Source: Coprinellus micaceus
Taxonomy: Eukaryota; Basidiomycota; Agaricomycetes; Agaricales; Psathyrellaceae
Length of the DNA: 64,000 bases
Reading direction: 5' to 3'
Assembly: GCA_951394405.1 (NCBI GenBank)
Contig: OX596334.1
Coordinates: 1,364,001-1,428,000, forward strand
Below, one piece after another: positions 32,395-44,699 of this stretch (the first letter of the stretch is position 1; every line of letters begins with the position of its first letter). The position numbers and the translations under genes are program-made. The notes under the pieces are model-generated. The model did no database searches, was not told the DNA's origin, and worked only from the letters and a program-made list of their open reading frames with translations.

Positions 32395-34797
32395 TCAATG
32401 GTTGCGTGCGTGGCATATGTGGTAGTCCCCGTAATCATCGCCAACGTCTCTCTCCCACTCCACATAATCATCGTCCCCTGGTTGCTTTGGCGTGTGTTCC
32501 ACCTACTCGGGGTTGGGGGTCGGCTCCAGTGAGTACATCAAGAATCGAGGCCAAGCAAAACGAAGAACGTACCGATTCGAATACAGCTACAGTGTAGAGC
32601 AGCTTGAACGATTCTTCTTGATACTTCACCAGCATGTATATGACGTTCGGGCCAAATAGGTAATTACATTCCGCGATTCGAATTCCGGCCTCTACCTGCT
32701 CTGCATCGTGAGATCGAAGCAGGGCTTTGACACGATCTGCAAAATATGACACCGGTCTGTCAGGGCCGCTACAGGTGTGCGCAGCTTGCAGCGGTCGCAG
32801 GGGGAGGTAATCGTCGATAGTATGGACGCTTGGCTCGCTTTTGCCATTCAAGGAATCGATCTCCAGGATGGCAGGCACTCCCGCAGTCGTTTGCCAACCT
32901 GGCTCACTTGCGACTCTCGCACGCCGAACTGTCAATTCCGCATGGAACAAGCGCATTGATTGGGTGTATTGAGGGATGTCTGCCAGAGGATCTAGAACCA
33001 AGGACATCAAAGCGTGTCCGGTGAGCTAACTTAGAAAGACGAGGGAAATTGACAACCACTTACCTTGATAAAAATGGTTTCGTGCCTTAGTGCATTCCTG
33101 ACGATGCAGAGCCTTCCAATCCTCCCTCTGGCATTCAGGAGAGCAATAAACGAGAGAGTGGCACCCTGAACAGACCCGGGAGGCTTCGAACTGTCGGCGA
33201 TCCCCTGGGCACTTCACAGGAAATTCTTGGTCAAATAAACTTCTTCATGGAAGAGCATAGGACTCACAGAAAGGTTGTCGCACAAAGGCAAGATTTCCTC
33301 CTTATCGTATAGCCCACCAGCTGCTGCCTGGGTGGCCAGGGCCGCCCAGTACTCATGAGAACCGCAGTCTGGAAGGAAGTGGGGGTCCGCAAAATTGTCT
33401 CCACGCAGATACTTGAGCCGGTCCAACAACTTTCGAGCGATGGATGGTTTCCCGTCGCACTCGGACCGAAGTATTTGCAAGAGCTGCACCGTCACTTCCC
33501 TGGCCCTCCATACACGAGAATGGAGTCCGTGGTAGAGTATATCCATGTATCCGCCGCGCATCATCATGTCGACCGTACGAGAGCAGCCTTTCCAGTGTGC
33601 GCCACTTTTCTCTCGTTCGGTAACGATGAGCGCTTGAACGCGTGCCATGGTTTCGAACGCTTGCACGGATATTTTCTCGTCATGCTTGACGTCGCTCTGA
33701 TTGAGCCACGAGACGGTGGCCTCCGTAAGATACTGAAAGAAGTCGGACTTCAGGATATCTTTAGCCAAGACGGGGTGGTCACATAGTTTGACTACGACGA
33801 TCATGACTTGATCTAGGCACTTGAAGATGGCTTCCACCGCCGCGGAGGCGTCGTCCGCGAGATACTCTTTGACTTCCGACTTTGTGAGACCGGATATGTA
33901 CTTGCATCTGAAGGTAGCAGAGTCAAGTAAACGGGCCAAGAGAGTCGGTGAATCCAAAAGGATGTCGTATAGCCTTTGACGGCTCTCGTCGTGCGATAGG
34001 AGGATTTTCATAAGGTGTTCGATGGGGCCTTGACCAGCAGAAGAGTATGACCAAGACTTCAACAGGAAAGGACCGTAGTCGACGCGGGGATCCTTCGCGA
34101 GCCATGCGGAAATAGCATAGCCAACGAGTTTGTCAACAGAGCGCATCAGATGCTCCTTCAGTGGGCCCCACTCGTCCACCGTGAATATCCTCCACAAGGC
34201 TTCGCAAGGCCGGCTCGGATCGCCGACAAAGTAGTGCTCTTCTGGCTTCTGTACTAGAAACGCGGAGGTGCCGAAGTATTCATACCACGACAGGATATCG
34301 TCTAGATGTGGGACTATCCTGTCAGTAGCCTGCTGTCGAAGGTTGCCGGGGCAATGCTTGAGGAGTGCAGATAGTCCAACTGATCCACACAGCAGGGCAG
34401 CTCTCGCCCGTGCATCCTGAAGGCGTAGCTCTTCCAGATACTGTGGCTCTTGGAGGGGGTTCCTATGGCGCAGCAGGGAGTCGGGGACAGGAGGAGTGAT
34501 CCTCCTGGCCGGATCTAGGTGGTGCAACGCCACGTCAATGAGGCTCAAAGTGTAGGTTTCTGGGCTCAAGAGCTTGAATGGTTTCTCGAGGGACGCGACG
34601 TCTGTGCTCTCTCTCGCTCTAACCAGGACCTATATCAACATGAGTCCCGAGATTTGGATGCGGTGTTTTTCGAGAGGGACTATGAACGCACAGGCTGTGG
34701 GATCCTGCTCCTCTAGAAAAAGGAAACGTCAATAAATTTTGCAATAATCAAGGGGATTTGAACTCACGGATGCGGTAGAACGTAACACAGATGGCAT
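32395..34797 (-). CDS. MYND-type zinc-finger protein M2 (688 aa)
   Basis: Exons 34797-34768, 34629-33268, 33211-33064, 32991-32573 and 32502-32395; every join keeps frame, giving 689 codons. It follows the M1 plan: a 10-codon first exon, a 138-base intron, a long helical exon (VDVALHHL-like start SLIDVALHHLDPARR; GDPSRPCEALW; WLAKDPRVDYGPFLLKSW), then the 148-base finger exon (CSGC, LVYCSPECQREDWKALHRQEC), then the tail (SMRLFHAELTVRRA). It ends with an extra acidic exon (GDDDYVEWERDVGDD) not seen in M1. The conserved exon lengths and phases across M1-M3 are the best evidence for the structure. Function unknown. Confidence 0.85.
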
Positions 34798-35106
34798 AGT
34801 TGGGTGGGACTACTGAAAGGATGGGCAAAGGCAAGATAGAGATGTCCCCTCGCACCTGGTCGGGGCCCGAAATGGTACCCCTGGTCAGAACGGCAGTTGC
34901 TTCTCACGAGGCGCACCTGTCTGTGAGGCAGCAGGAGCAAGTGTTGTCGTATAAGACCTAAGGCCTAAGCGCCAGGATAAGGCCTTCCGCCTTCAGCAGG
35001 TAGTACAACCTCGTTTAAACATGGCTAGTGATAGTATACAATATACAAGGGGGTGGATATCGAATTTGCGCGCTTACAGCCCGACGATACTAGCATAAAT
35101 GGGGTA
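34798..35106. other. intergenic region
   Basis: Between the start of M2 and the 3' end of the BRPF-like gene; no gene seen. Confidence 0.4.
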
Positions 35107-38100
35107 CTAGGATTCGGCACCCTCTGTTTGATTCTGAGCACCCTCAGGGCTATCATCGGTCTCCTCGTTGGGCTCAATCTCCGCACAGGCGATCCTGAAA
35201 GTACGTGGTCAAACGAAGTGGAAAGCTGGAACGGTTGGAAACAAACCTGTAGGCCACGCGGCACTGCCCCCTCACACTCCCCGATTTCCACTTCTGGTTG
35301 ATGGACGGTTGGGCTATCATGTCTGCGTCGAGCGCTACGAGGTGTCAAGTCAATAACTGGATTGCACACGAGGAGTTCACCTTACCTTTATCTTCCCCTA
35401 GTTCCTTCAATTTGTCTCGAGGAAGAAATTGCCTTGAACCCAATGTTAGTGGTTTGCATGTCGGTAGAGGCGAACTATCGCTAACCAAGATTTGGTGGTG
35501 TCATAAAACCTGACAATGTACAGTTTGACTTTCCTCCGCTTTCGGAAATTCATGAAATTGTCGAGCACGTTGGCAGGAATGTCAGAATGATCTGCATCGA
35601 ACACGACTGCTGGCCACCACGGGTACGATTCTGCGGGAAGTGAAATGTCAGAACGTGCGCATATCAACGATTCGGGGACAGGCCTTACCTGCTTTAGCCC
35701 ATACCAATGTTCCGCCCTCGTAGTTCTGCGACACTCGCTTACTCTTCTTCCTCCTCGCCTCCGTCGGCTTCTTCCTTGTTGTATTTTCCTGCTTCGAGCT
35801 ACTCGGCCCAGCCTCAGACCCTGGCCCCGCGTCGCTAGGTAGGTCGCTCAGTTCACTCAACTCAGACTCACTATCCGCCGCGTCTTCCGGGACTTCAATG
35901 GAAACCTTTCGGTGGCCCCGGCGGGCTAGCGGTGCAGTGGCTTCGGACGTCGGGGTTGTGGAGGGAACAGAAGGCGGAACGACGTCAATGGGAGTTTGGT
36001 CGGCGGTCTCCTCTTGGTTCGCCGGGCCGGCACTTGGTTCCGCCACTTTCTGCTTCTCCGCCTTCCTCTTCATTGACTTCTGCCGGCGCGTATATGGGGT
36101 ATCCAGTTCCTCGATGACCACCCGCCCAGAAGCATCCACTGACATTCTCCGGACGCCATCCTCAGGGAACTCAAAGCTAGCAGAGACCGGTGTGGTGAAT
36201 GGGTCGACCTCCATCTTGCTGGAGTCCTCACCGGCAGCGGATGTGCTCGCGGCGTTCTGCATATCTTCGACCGGAGATGACATGGTCTTCGCCTCGGATG
36301 TGGCAGACGCTCGCCTCGACAACTGGTGATCTGAAAGGGGGATCAGTGAAAACAACCTGGTAGACGAAAGGATGCTGGCGTACCCATCTTCTGCTTCTTC
36401 TTCGGGGGAGGTAGGCTAGCTTTTTCAACGGGAGTCCGACCGTGACGCTTGGACTCGGCTGGTAGGATCCAACCGCTGTTAAAGAGTTGGAAGGAACCTT
36501 GGTTATCAACATCATCGACTACCCTCGGTATCGAAAGCGGTGGCAACGTCATAGAAGGACGTTTCCTGGGCGGTTTCGACGGTCCAGCCTCGGGCGCTGC
36601 CTCGACAGGTGGAGGTGGCGGTGGTTCGAGCTTGACTCCATCATGCTCGGGCAGCACTCCTCCGTGGGCCTCGATCTCAAACGCCACAGCAGCCGCGATA
36701 CTTGCTCGAGTTCGCGGTTCTCTGAGGTCGATTCCCTTGCCCTCTCCCTCTTCTGTCGGTTCCACCACCATTTGATCCAGTGCATGTTGCGCGGCATCTT
36801 CGATAGGCAAACCGTCTGGGTTCTGCACGAAAGCAACCGCTTTCCTTGCCTTCGCCCGCTCAGCCTCCGCTCGTCGGTCGCGCTTTTTGCTCTTTTTTGA
36901 AGGTACCTTCGGTGGGAGTTCCGGCGACGGAGGAGCGATGACGGGTGGCTTGTATTGTGCGAATTCGGTGGCTAGTAAGGATGCGATCGGATTGCTATTG
37001 CCGAGTTCGAGGTTGAGACCGTCCTTCACGGAATCCCTTGAGAGCAGTACCTCCAAAATTTCGAGTGGGGACTCGAGATCGCCAATGACAGGTAGAGACG
37101 GAGACTCGGCGTCTCCTGCTGTTTGCTGTGGTATCGCTGCTGGTGGCAGAGCCAGACCTTCCAGTTTCTTCAGGGCTGGTTGTGACACTGATCGTATCCT
37201 GAGAGCTATTTTGTAGAAGGGTGTCCCCAGTTGGTTATACAGTATCGCGTTATTGATGACCAAGTCGATGTCGTCCTGCAAGGCTATTAGAAGGGAGCCT
37301 TGAAGTAGAGCCATGTACGTACCTTGAACGTCTTGACGTCCCAGTACTCGTGCTTGTCCAACCTGTCTTCAACCATTGACCAACACATGGGGTTGAGGAC
37401 AATGTCGAAGTAGTCTGGCACTTCGTTCTTGTTCACCGGGTTCTTGAAGAAGTCTTGTTTGTCTGCACTGAAATGCACAAGCTCAGGGATAACGCGAAAA
37501 GGAGAACGTGGCGGTACTCACGCCATGATCGTTTCGAGTGCCATTCGAAGTGCAGCCTCGTGAGGATAGAGTGCCGACGATAGAACCCGGTGTGTAATTT
37601 CCGTCTGGCGGAGCTTCCTCAACTCACGGAATTTAACCAAGAGCGTTAACATCTTGACGTAGGTGAGGTCGCGTCGAAGGGCTTGTAGTTGCTGGGTCAC
37701 CCGGGCGTTTAGCTTACGGGGAGCGCGCGAGGGAGGCAAGAACTGACCTCAAGTTTCATCCGCTTCTCCTCGATTGTCTGGATCTTGCCTCCACTGGCCG
37801 TCCATGGCTCAAGATGGAGCCTCTTCAACAACGGTGCCCCTCGCCTTGCTTCACGTTTCAAACTCCAGTAACGGCAAATAAGCTGGACAAGTTCTATCTT
37901 CTTCCGAATCTTGATTCTGTGAATATATTGCGTGATACGGTTGACGATAATAGCGGGTACGATCGGTGGCCCAGGTTTGTATGTCTTGTTGTACGCTCTA
38001 GCAGCTTTCGAAGAGTGCTTATTGTCGACTTGCTCTTCTTCAACTGCAAGCGCCGCAGCGCGAATGTTCTGCTGCTCGTCGGGGAGGTGGCGCTCGCAAA

Positions 38101-39224
38101 AGGCTTGCAGGACAGCTTGTTCAGCGCCTTGGGTCGTTTTCATGGGCAGAAGCAGCTTTTCCTGGCGAGCACAAGTCGCGTGGAAGGCGATGAAGCACGA
38201 TGATTTGGCGCACTGGATGCAAGCCCCTTCTCGAACATCGCATACCGAGCACCTCTAACCAACTAGTTAGGACGATGGTGGATGACCAAGGATGTACGCA
38301 CCAATTTCCAACGTTGCTTCGATATCTTCTCAATACCAGTGATAGGCTCCATGAAGACATCATTGGCAACCCGCGTCTCTGGTACCCATATTGCACACAG
38401 CAGGTGTACCCACTCGCCATGAATTGTCTGCTTGAACGCTCCGCCTTCGTTGGGACACAAGTAGCACTGTACCGGGTTCTCGGGTGATACTGTACATTTT
38501 CGACAGAGCCATTGTCCTTCTGGGATGTATGGAACACCATAGCAGTCTAACAGCAGGGTCAGCGTCGTTTAGGCTCCATATAAAACTCGTCTGACCTTGA
38601 TGCACGGCGAGGTTGCAGCCGTCGCAGAAAACGATAGCATTGCTGTTCTCCCCTTCCGAGTCATCGCAAACCGCGCATGTCGAGTCCTCGGACGGCATCG
38701 CCAAGTCAGATTTCGGGAGGTTCTTCGTCTAGAAGGCAATTAGCAGAGGAAACAACGCAGAACGAGAACGCACCAAGTCAAACCACTCTTTCTCCAACCT
38801 ATCCATGATGATCTCAAACGTCTCTGCAGATATCCGGTCCAAGTGTTCCTTCTTTCGCTCTGCATTGATGGCCTCTAGCCACTCCTCGTCTTGCTCGTCC
38901 ATGTCGTATTCGACCTGCCTAGCCAGGTCAATCTCGAGCGGTTCTAATCGCTGTACATTTAGTCAACGCTTGGTGCATTGGAACAGTTCGCATACCGATG
39001 TGTCGAATGTATAGCTCAGGTCGGGTATATGGGTACCCATCGTTGTCTTTGGGATGCGCGTCAGTTCAATATTATAGAGATAGCACTGTCGGCGTACATC
39101 CAAACGACCTCGCCTGGCCGTCCTGCACCCCCGGTGGGCCACCAGCTGAGACTTCATCCTGGACCTTGACAAACTCGACTTTTGGTAGTGCAGCGGGGTT
39201 GGGTGAGTGGCCGCCTCTAGCCAT
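35107..39224 (-). CDS. BRPF/Nto1-type chromatin reader (EPL1, PHD-Zn-PHD, bromodomain, PWWP; 1149 aa)
   Basis: Fourteen exons: 39224-39098, 39046-38996, 38943-38774, 38728-38596, 38546-38302, 38254-37748, 37691-37522, 37467-37323, 37275-36384, 36330-35689, 35630-35486, 35432-35386, 35334-35247 and 35194-35107; the total is 1150 codons. Domains in order: an EPL1 segment ([28 protein letters not shown]), PHD1 ([21 protein letters not shown]), a zinc knuckle and second PHD ([40 protein letters not shown]), a bromodomain ([21 protein letters not shown]), a lysine/acid-rich linker, and a C-terminal PWWP ([11 protein letters not shown]). This is the scaffold of NuA3/MOZ-type histone H3 acetyltransferases, which reads unmodified H3 tail, acetyl-lysine and methylated H3K36. 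Confidence 0.93.
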
Positions 39225-39499
39225 GGCGGCGACGAGCAAGGAGAGCAATGTCGCTGATGATGAGCAGCGACGGACGTGACAATCCCCCAGATACCCGTCA
39301 CATCATTCGGCACACGTCGCGATACCGCCAGGGCATACTGCGTGATGCTGCCAGGTCGGAACTCCGACGCACAGCCACATTGATTGTCAACAGAAGGGGT
39401 CTAGCGTATTACATTGGGGTTTACTCAGGTTCAATACATCGTATACAAAAGGTGTATCGTCTCGTCCCCCGAGCATCCGTGGTATCGTCAGACTGCGTG
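39225..39499. other. promoter region of the BRPF-like gene
   Basis: About 275 bases upstream of the ATG, before the repeat block. No clear TATA box. Confidence 0.3.
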
Positions 39500-41860
39500 C
39501 ACCCGTGGGCCAATCACCCAGGTGAGCCGATCCCTAATCGAACTGGCATGTGACCGGGGCGTGTTCGTAGTTTGGTTCCCCCGTAAGTCTCCGGTGTCCA
39601 CCCAAACAACAGGCGCTCTCGTGGTTTTCTCGTCTGGTGAGACTACGGCTGGCTGTTCGTGGTCTGAATGCCTCACCAAGCACAAACAGGCCCCGAATAT
39701 TGAGTGTCTGGCCACCCAACGGCCAGCTGTCGTAGTCCGACTCACCCAGTGAGCAGCCTTTTGTAGTCCCATGTACCCAACATATCGCTCACTCGGCACT
39801 CAGTCTGTAGTCTGATATGACTGCGACCAGGGATAATAAGCCTCGTTGTCTGATCCCCTCGCCGACTGTTGTCTGTCCGAACTTTGAAAGTGCTTTTCGT
39901 AGTCCAAACTCCTATACGAGGGTGTGGTTTTCCTCCGGAATGATATGTCTGACTAGACTACAAACCAGTACCCGTCGTCCGTGGGCGCAGCGAAGGCGTT
40001 GATCCTTGGTCTCTCTAGACTACGAAGAAATCTGCGTGGTCAAATTCCCCCGCTCACAGCCCCCCTTCGTAGCCGAACTCCCGACCTCAACGCACGCTTG
40101 GTAGTGCAATCGCCTAGGTGAGCACACACTCTCCGTGACGCATGATCTCCTTTCGTGGTGTGATCCTGCATACGAAGGACCCAATATACCTGTCCGTAGT
40201 CCCATTCCCCAGGTGAGCACACCCCATCCGAACATTGGTGGTCCAAATCCCCGCCTCACGTCCTCGTTTTGTAGTCTAATGTACCGTACAGACGAGCAAG
40301 TGATGCCCATTCGTAGTCCCAATCCCCGCCTCACGCCTTCGTTTCGTTGTCTAATTCCCCAGGTGAGCGCGTCCGAACGACGATTCGTAGTCCGAACCCC
40401 CGCCTCACCAGATCTTTTGTAGCCTGATGTACCATACAGATCAGCAACCCAGACCCTATTCGTAGTCCCAATCCCCAGGTGAGCACATCCCATCCGAATA
40501 TTGGTGGTCCAAATCCCCCCCTCACGTCCTCGTTTTGTAGTCTAATGTACCGTACAGACGAGCAAATGATGCCCATTCGTAGTCCCAATCCCCGCCTCAC
40601 GTCTTCGTTCCATTGTCTAATTCCCCAGGTGAGCGCGTCCGAACGACGATTCGTAGTCCAAACCCCCGCCTCACCAAATCTCTTGCAGTCTAGAGTGCCG
40701 TACAGATCGGCAACGCAGACCCAATTCGTAGTCCCAATCCCCAGGTGAGCACATCCCATCCGAACATTGGTGGTCCAAATCCCCCCCTCACGTCCTCGTT
40801 TTGTAGTCTAATGTACCGTACAGACGAGCAAGTGATACCCATTCGTAGTCCCAATTCCTGCCTCACGCCGTCGTTTCGTTGTCTAATTCCCCAGGTGAGC
40901 GCATCCGAACGACGATTCGTAGTTCAAACCCCCGCTTCACCAGATCTTTTGTAGCCTGATGTACCATACAGACCAGCAACCCAGACCCCATTCGTAGTCC
41001 TAATCCCCCCTCACGTCCCCATTTTGTAGTTGTCTCATTCCCCAGGTGAGCACGTCCGAACGACGATTCGTGGTCCAAATCCCCGCCTCACCAGAACCCC
41101 CGTAGTTTAATTTACCGCGCAAATGGCTGGCCAAAGCTGCATTCGTAGTTCGATTCCCCAGGTAAATCCACCCTCAATCATCATTCGTAGTCCAAACCCC
41201 GGTCTCACCTTTTCGTTTTGTAGTCTGATGGCCCGGCTCACAACTCTTTTGTAGTCCCATTCCCCCTGTAAGCCCATTCTAAATCATTATCCGTAGTCCA
41301 AATCCCCGCCCCTAAGTCACCGCGCGAATGAGCCACCCGAGCCTCCATTCGTAGCCCGATTCCCCTGGTAAGAGCATCCTAAAGGGAGATTCGTAGTCGA
41401 ACTCCCCGCCTCACACTTCCGTTCCGTACCGTGATCTCCTAGCTAGAGGGCCCCTTTGTCCTACGGACCCCCCGACGGACGACAGGGGATTTCTCGTCTA
41501 GTTGTCCGGCTACACCATAGACCAGACGATCGCAGTCTCACCTCCCCCTAGAAACCGGTTCGTTAATCGCGTGGATTGACTACGAAGGCCGCGTATATGG
41601 TCCGGTCTCCCAGGTGAGCACAGCTGTTCGTCGTTAAATCTCCCATACGAGCCAAAGCTCAATGCCTGGCCAGACGACGAGGGACGACACCCTCTGGATT
41701 CGTAGTCTAATTCCCCAGCTCCAGACGATCGCCAAAACGGCGTCTGCAGTCTCGCCAAGCTGCAACCTGAGATACGTTGTACGGGTGCGCTAACGTTCAA
41801 ACCTTCGTAGCCCAATCCACGGGGCTCGGACGTAGTCGAATTGCCCACTATTCATACCCT
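39500..41860. repeat. satellite-like repeat block, 266-bp period with sub-repeats
   Basis: The motif TTCGTAGTCCNAATCCCC and its variants occur at least 20 times. In the best part, AGGTGAGCACA(T/C)CCCATCCGAA starts at 40211, 40477 and 40743: two successive periods of exactly 266 bases. Each 266-bp unit consists of sub-units of about 74, 75 and 117 bases, each starting ATTCGTAGTCC. The flanks (39500-40190 and 41040-41860) contain more diverged copies. Open frames on both strands inside it (for example 40020-40493 minus) are by-products of the repeat. No gene is supported. Confidence 0.85.
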
Positions 41861-42148
41861 CCGTCTCGTTCACGTCCGGACCTTCGGTACTCAATCATGC
41901 TGATTGAGGGCACTAACTGTACTGAGACGCTGTCTGACTGACCCCCTCCCGGGCATACCTCTCCATTTTAGCACTACCGAACCCCAGATACTTGTTTCCT
42001 CCCAATGCAGTCGAAGGAAACCGTCACCTAGTGCTTACCGATCATGGGCGCTTAACGCGACCGGCGTTCTGGGTTTCTCCCACAGTCCGGTATCTCACCG
42101 GCATCCATCACCTCTCCCTTCCACCAACTTACTCACCTTAACCAAGCG

Positions 42149-42741
42149 ATGTCTCTCATCTCCATCGACCCCTCCAATCTCCTCAGCATACTAGTCACCA
42201 CGGCCCTCACTCAACCGCGAACAGCGACGGGCAGGTCCTGGGAGAGCTGGTGGAACGTTATCCCCTGGGCTCTGATCTACGCACTCCTCGTGCTCATTTT
42301 CGTCGTTCGTGTTATCAACGCCGTTGTAAGTACCCCGTAGTCGTTTGTCGCGTCGTTGCCCATCACGCCGGATTCCAGCACGACTCCCGCGCACCCTCCG
42401 AGCTCCTCCAGCCCGCGCTTGCAAAACGAAACGAAGTTCTCGACACCGTGGGCGTCGCCGTCACCATCCTCGTACTCACTTGGGCTTTCTTCGACCGCTT
42501 CTGGAGGCCATGCGCCATCCAACGCCAGCGCAACCCCGCAAACGGCGACGACGTCGAGCTTCAGATCCTCGGAGGACGCGACGATGCTCCGCAGCCGCAT
42601 CACGAACCCATCGAGCAACTTGTACAAGGTGAAGGAGTTTGGAATGCAGGAGAAATGGACATCGAAGCGGGTGGGGAGCTTCGGAACGTGGACGGGCTCG
42701 ATGTCTTTGTCGTCAACATGCCCGGCGCCTTCCCGGTGTGA
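42149..42741 (+). CDS. small two-span membrane protein (179 aa)
   Basis: Exons 42149-42325 and 42379-42741, joined in frame. Starts MSLISIDPSNLLSILV. The first membrane segment is at about residues 39-58 (IPWALIYALLVLIFVVRVI); the second, at about 80-97, is GVAVTILVLTWAFF. The remainder is a polar, acidic cytoplasmic-type tail (DDVELQILGGRDD, EMDIEAGGELRNVDG). No known family recognised. The intron has standard GTAAGT and CAG ends. Confidence 0.72.
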
Positions 42742-43868
42742 CAACCCCAGGTGCGTGCCCCGTTCGTTCCACGATCAACCATACTCCCCTTCTCACCGTA
42801 TTCCGTCGTCGACCCCCTCAGCCCCAGCACCACGAAAACGACGCCCCCGGTACCCCACCTCCATCGCCCCCCGGTCACCAACCCCTGCTCGGCCTGGAGC
42901 GTCCATCCATCTCTCGGCTACCCCCACCACCACCACCACCACCACGAACTGCAACGTCGACCTCGCCCTCAAAACGCCGTCTAAGACGCTCTCGAAGAGC
43001 CACTTCGACGCCGTTGTTCCCATGCCCGTGCTCTCCTCTTGACGCTCCCCCTCCCCGTTCTCTTTTCGTGATAGCAACCCCGTCCGACTTCGTCAATGCC
43101 TCTTGATTGTATAGTAACGTCTTTCTTGGTGCACAGTACCGGTTCACATAGCACTACGGTTCTGTCATCACCTATAATTGCCCCACTGTTCATTACTCAC
43201 TCATGTCCTCCTCACATCCCCCTATATTTTGGCTTGCTCAATCTTCTATACCATCCTTTCTTGGCTCACTGCATAGCATCTTACACTCACTTTCAAAGTT
43301 GTAACATAGTCATCTCGCAAACGGGCCTCCGTACATCCATCCATCCCAGTTAAGAACCACCCCTGCACCGTAGTCGACCATATACACACTAACGCGGAAT
43401 CTCCTTCTCATCCATATATGGTGTACCAACGTCGAGCTGACGCCCGGCGCGCACCCAAATTGAGTTGTGATCTGCGTACAGAATTCCATCCTCCGGGCTT
43501 TCTACGCTCCTTCTCAGCCTTTCTTTACTTCAAGACGACTCTCTGTGACGGTCTAGGAATATGTTTCGATGACCTACCGCATCACGCCCCTCACTCATCA
43601 CGCGCCATCATCCCGACGATGCTAGCCGCTCGATAAGCGCCCATATATCGTAAAAGGCAACTCTTCGCAAGCTCGGATAGAATTGAATCGAAGCTCACCG
43701 GCGACCGGAGAATCTTTGAAGCAATATCTATCTTCGTTCGCTGCCAGAATCCTTATCGTATATGATCCGAAGATCAACCGGAGGTTCCCAGCGCTTAATT
43801 TATTCTCCCACCTAACCAGACCTAACCACGACTCAACGATACGCGCCACGAATGCATGAACCATCCCA
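42742..43868. other. 1.1 kb without a supported gene
   Basis: Contains the 3' region of the membrane protein gene, including a CCACCA-repeat tract near 42925-42945. Short frames here are low in complexity; no gene seen. Confidence 0.4.
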
Positions 43869-44444
43869 CTAGAATTCCCGATCAAACTCAGAAACACAGA
43901 GTAGCATGCTAACCTCCTCCATATCCTCTTCTCCGCCAACCTCCTCTTCTCCCCCGAAGTCGGACGTGTTATCTTCGTACGTGGTGGTGCCGCCGCCGTC
44001 GCCCCTCTCCGGCTCCTTATCCTCCTCCTCTTCCTTTTTGAAAGCCATCAGATCTTCCTCCTCTTCCTTGACGGCCTTGTCTCCACCGGCGATGCCCTAT
44101 TCTTCACGTCAATGTCCCAATAACGCTTGCAGTTGTCGCTCCCCGAGACCTACCCTCCTCTCCAACCATATCAGAGTATCCACCCTATCCCAGGTGTTGA
44201 CTAGCTTCGTTCGCAGACGTGTGATCTTCTCGGTTATGTTGGTGTTCACCACTTCGAGGTTCCTACATATCTCTCTCTCCTTTTCGTATTCCTTGATGAC
44301 AGCCCCCAGTCGTGTCTGGGTTTTCTCTCCTTCGTAGGCCAGCCGTGTCATGCGTTCATCCAAGGTCGAAATTCTGGCGTTCGTCTCGTCGAGTTTAGAA
44401 AGGATGGTCCCTAAGGCTTCCCTGGTTGTCATGTTGCTCGTCAT
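43869..44444 (-). CDS. small coiled-coil protein with acidic tail (172 aa)
   Basis: Exons 44444-44154 and 44096-43869, joined in frame across a 57-base intron. The first 95 residues form a heptad-rich coiled coil (LDETNARISTLDERMTRL, VVNTNITEKITRLRTKLVNTW). The second exon is strongly acidic (KEEEEDLMAFKKEEEEDKE, GGEEEVGGEED). The shift from coiled coil to acidic tail at the splice join, and the matching phases, support the model. A later intron at about 43909 cannot be excluded, so the last 16 residues are uncertain. Function unknown. Confidence 0.62.
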
Positions 44445-44699
44445 GGGCGGTAGGAGAATGTGTAGAGGTGGGATGAGTCAAACTTGTTTTCCAAGTCGTT
44501 GGTGCAAAGTCGCGCATGCAGTGGTCACTATCGCCACCGTATGACATACCCCCAGTTGGATTGTGCCGGACCACTCCCCACCCTCAGTAAGGCTCAGTAC
44601 CCATTTTAAGGCTGTCAGAATAAAAAACCGTAGGCGAAGGTAAAAATTTCAAGGGGGACCTCCATCCTCCCCATTCACCTCCGTCCCACCTGCCAGAAA

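Noticed and set aside
40020..40759. Overlapping open frames on both strands with repeated peptides such as GIGTTN and VRRG
   Set aside because: They follow the 266-bp DNA repeat and occur on both strands, so they are by-products of repeat composition rather than genes.
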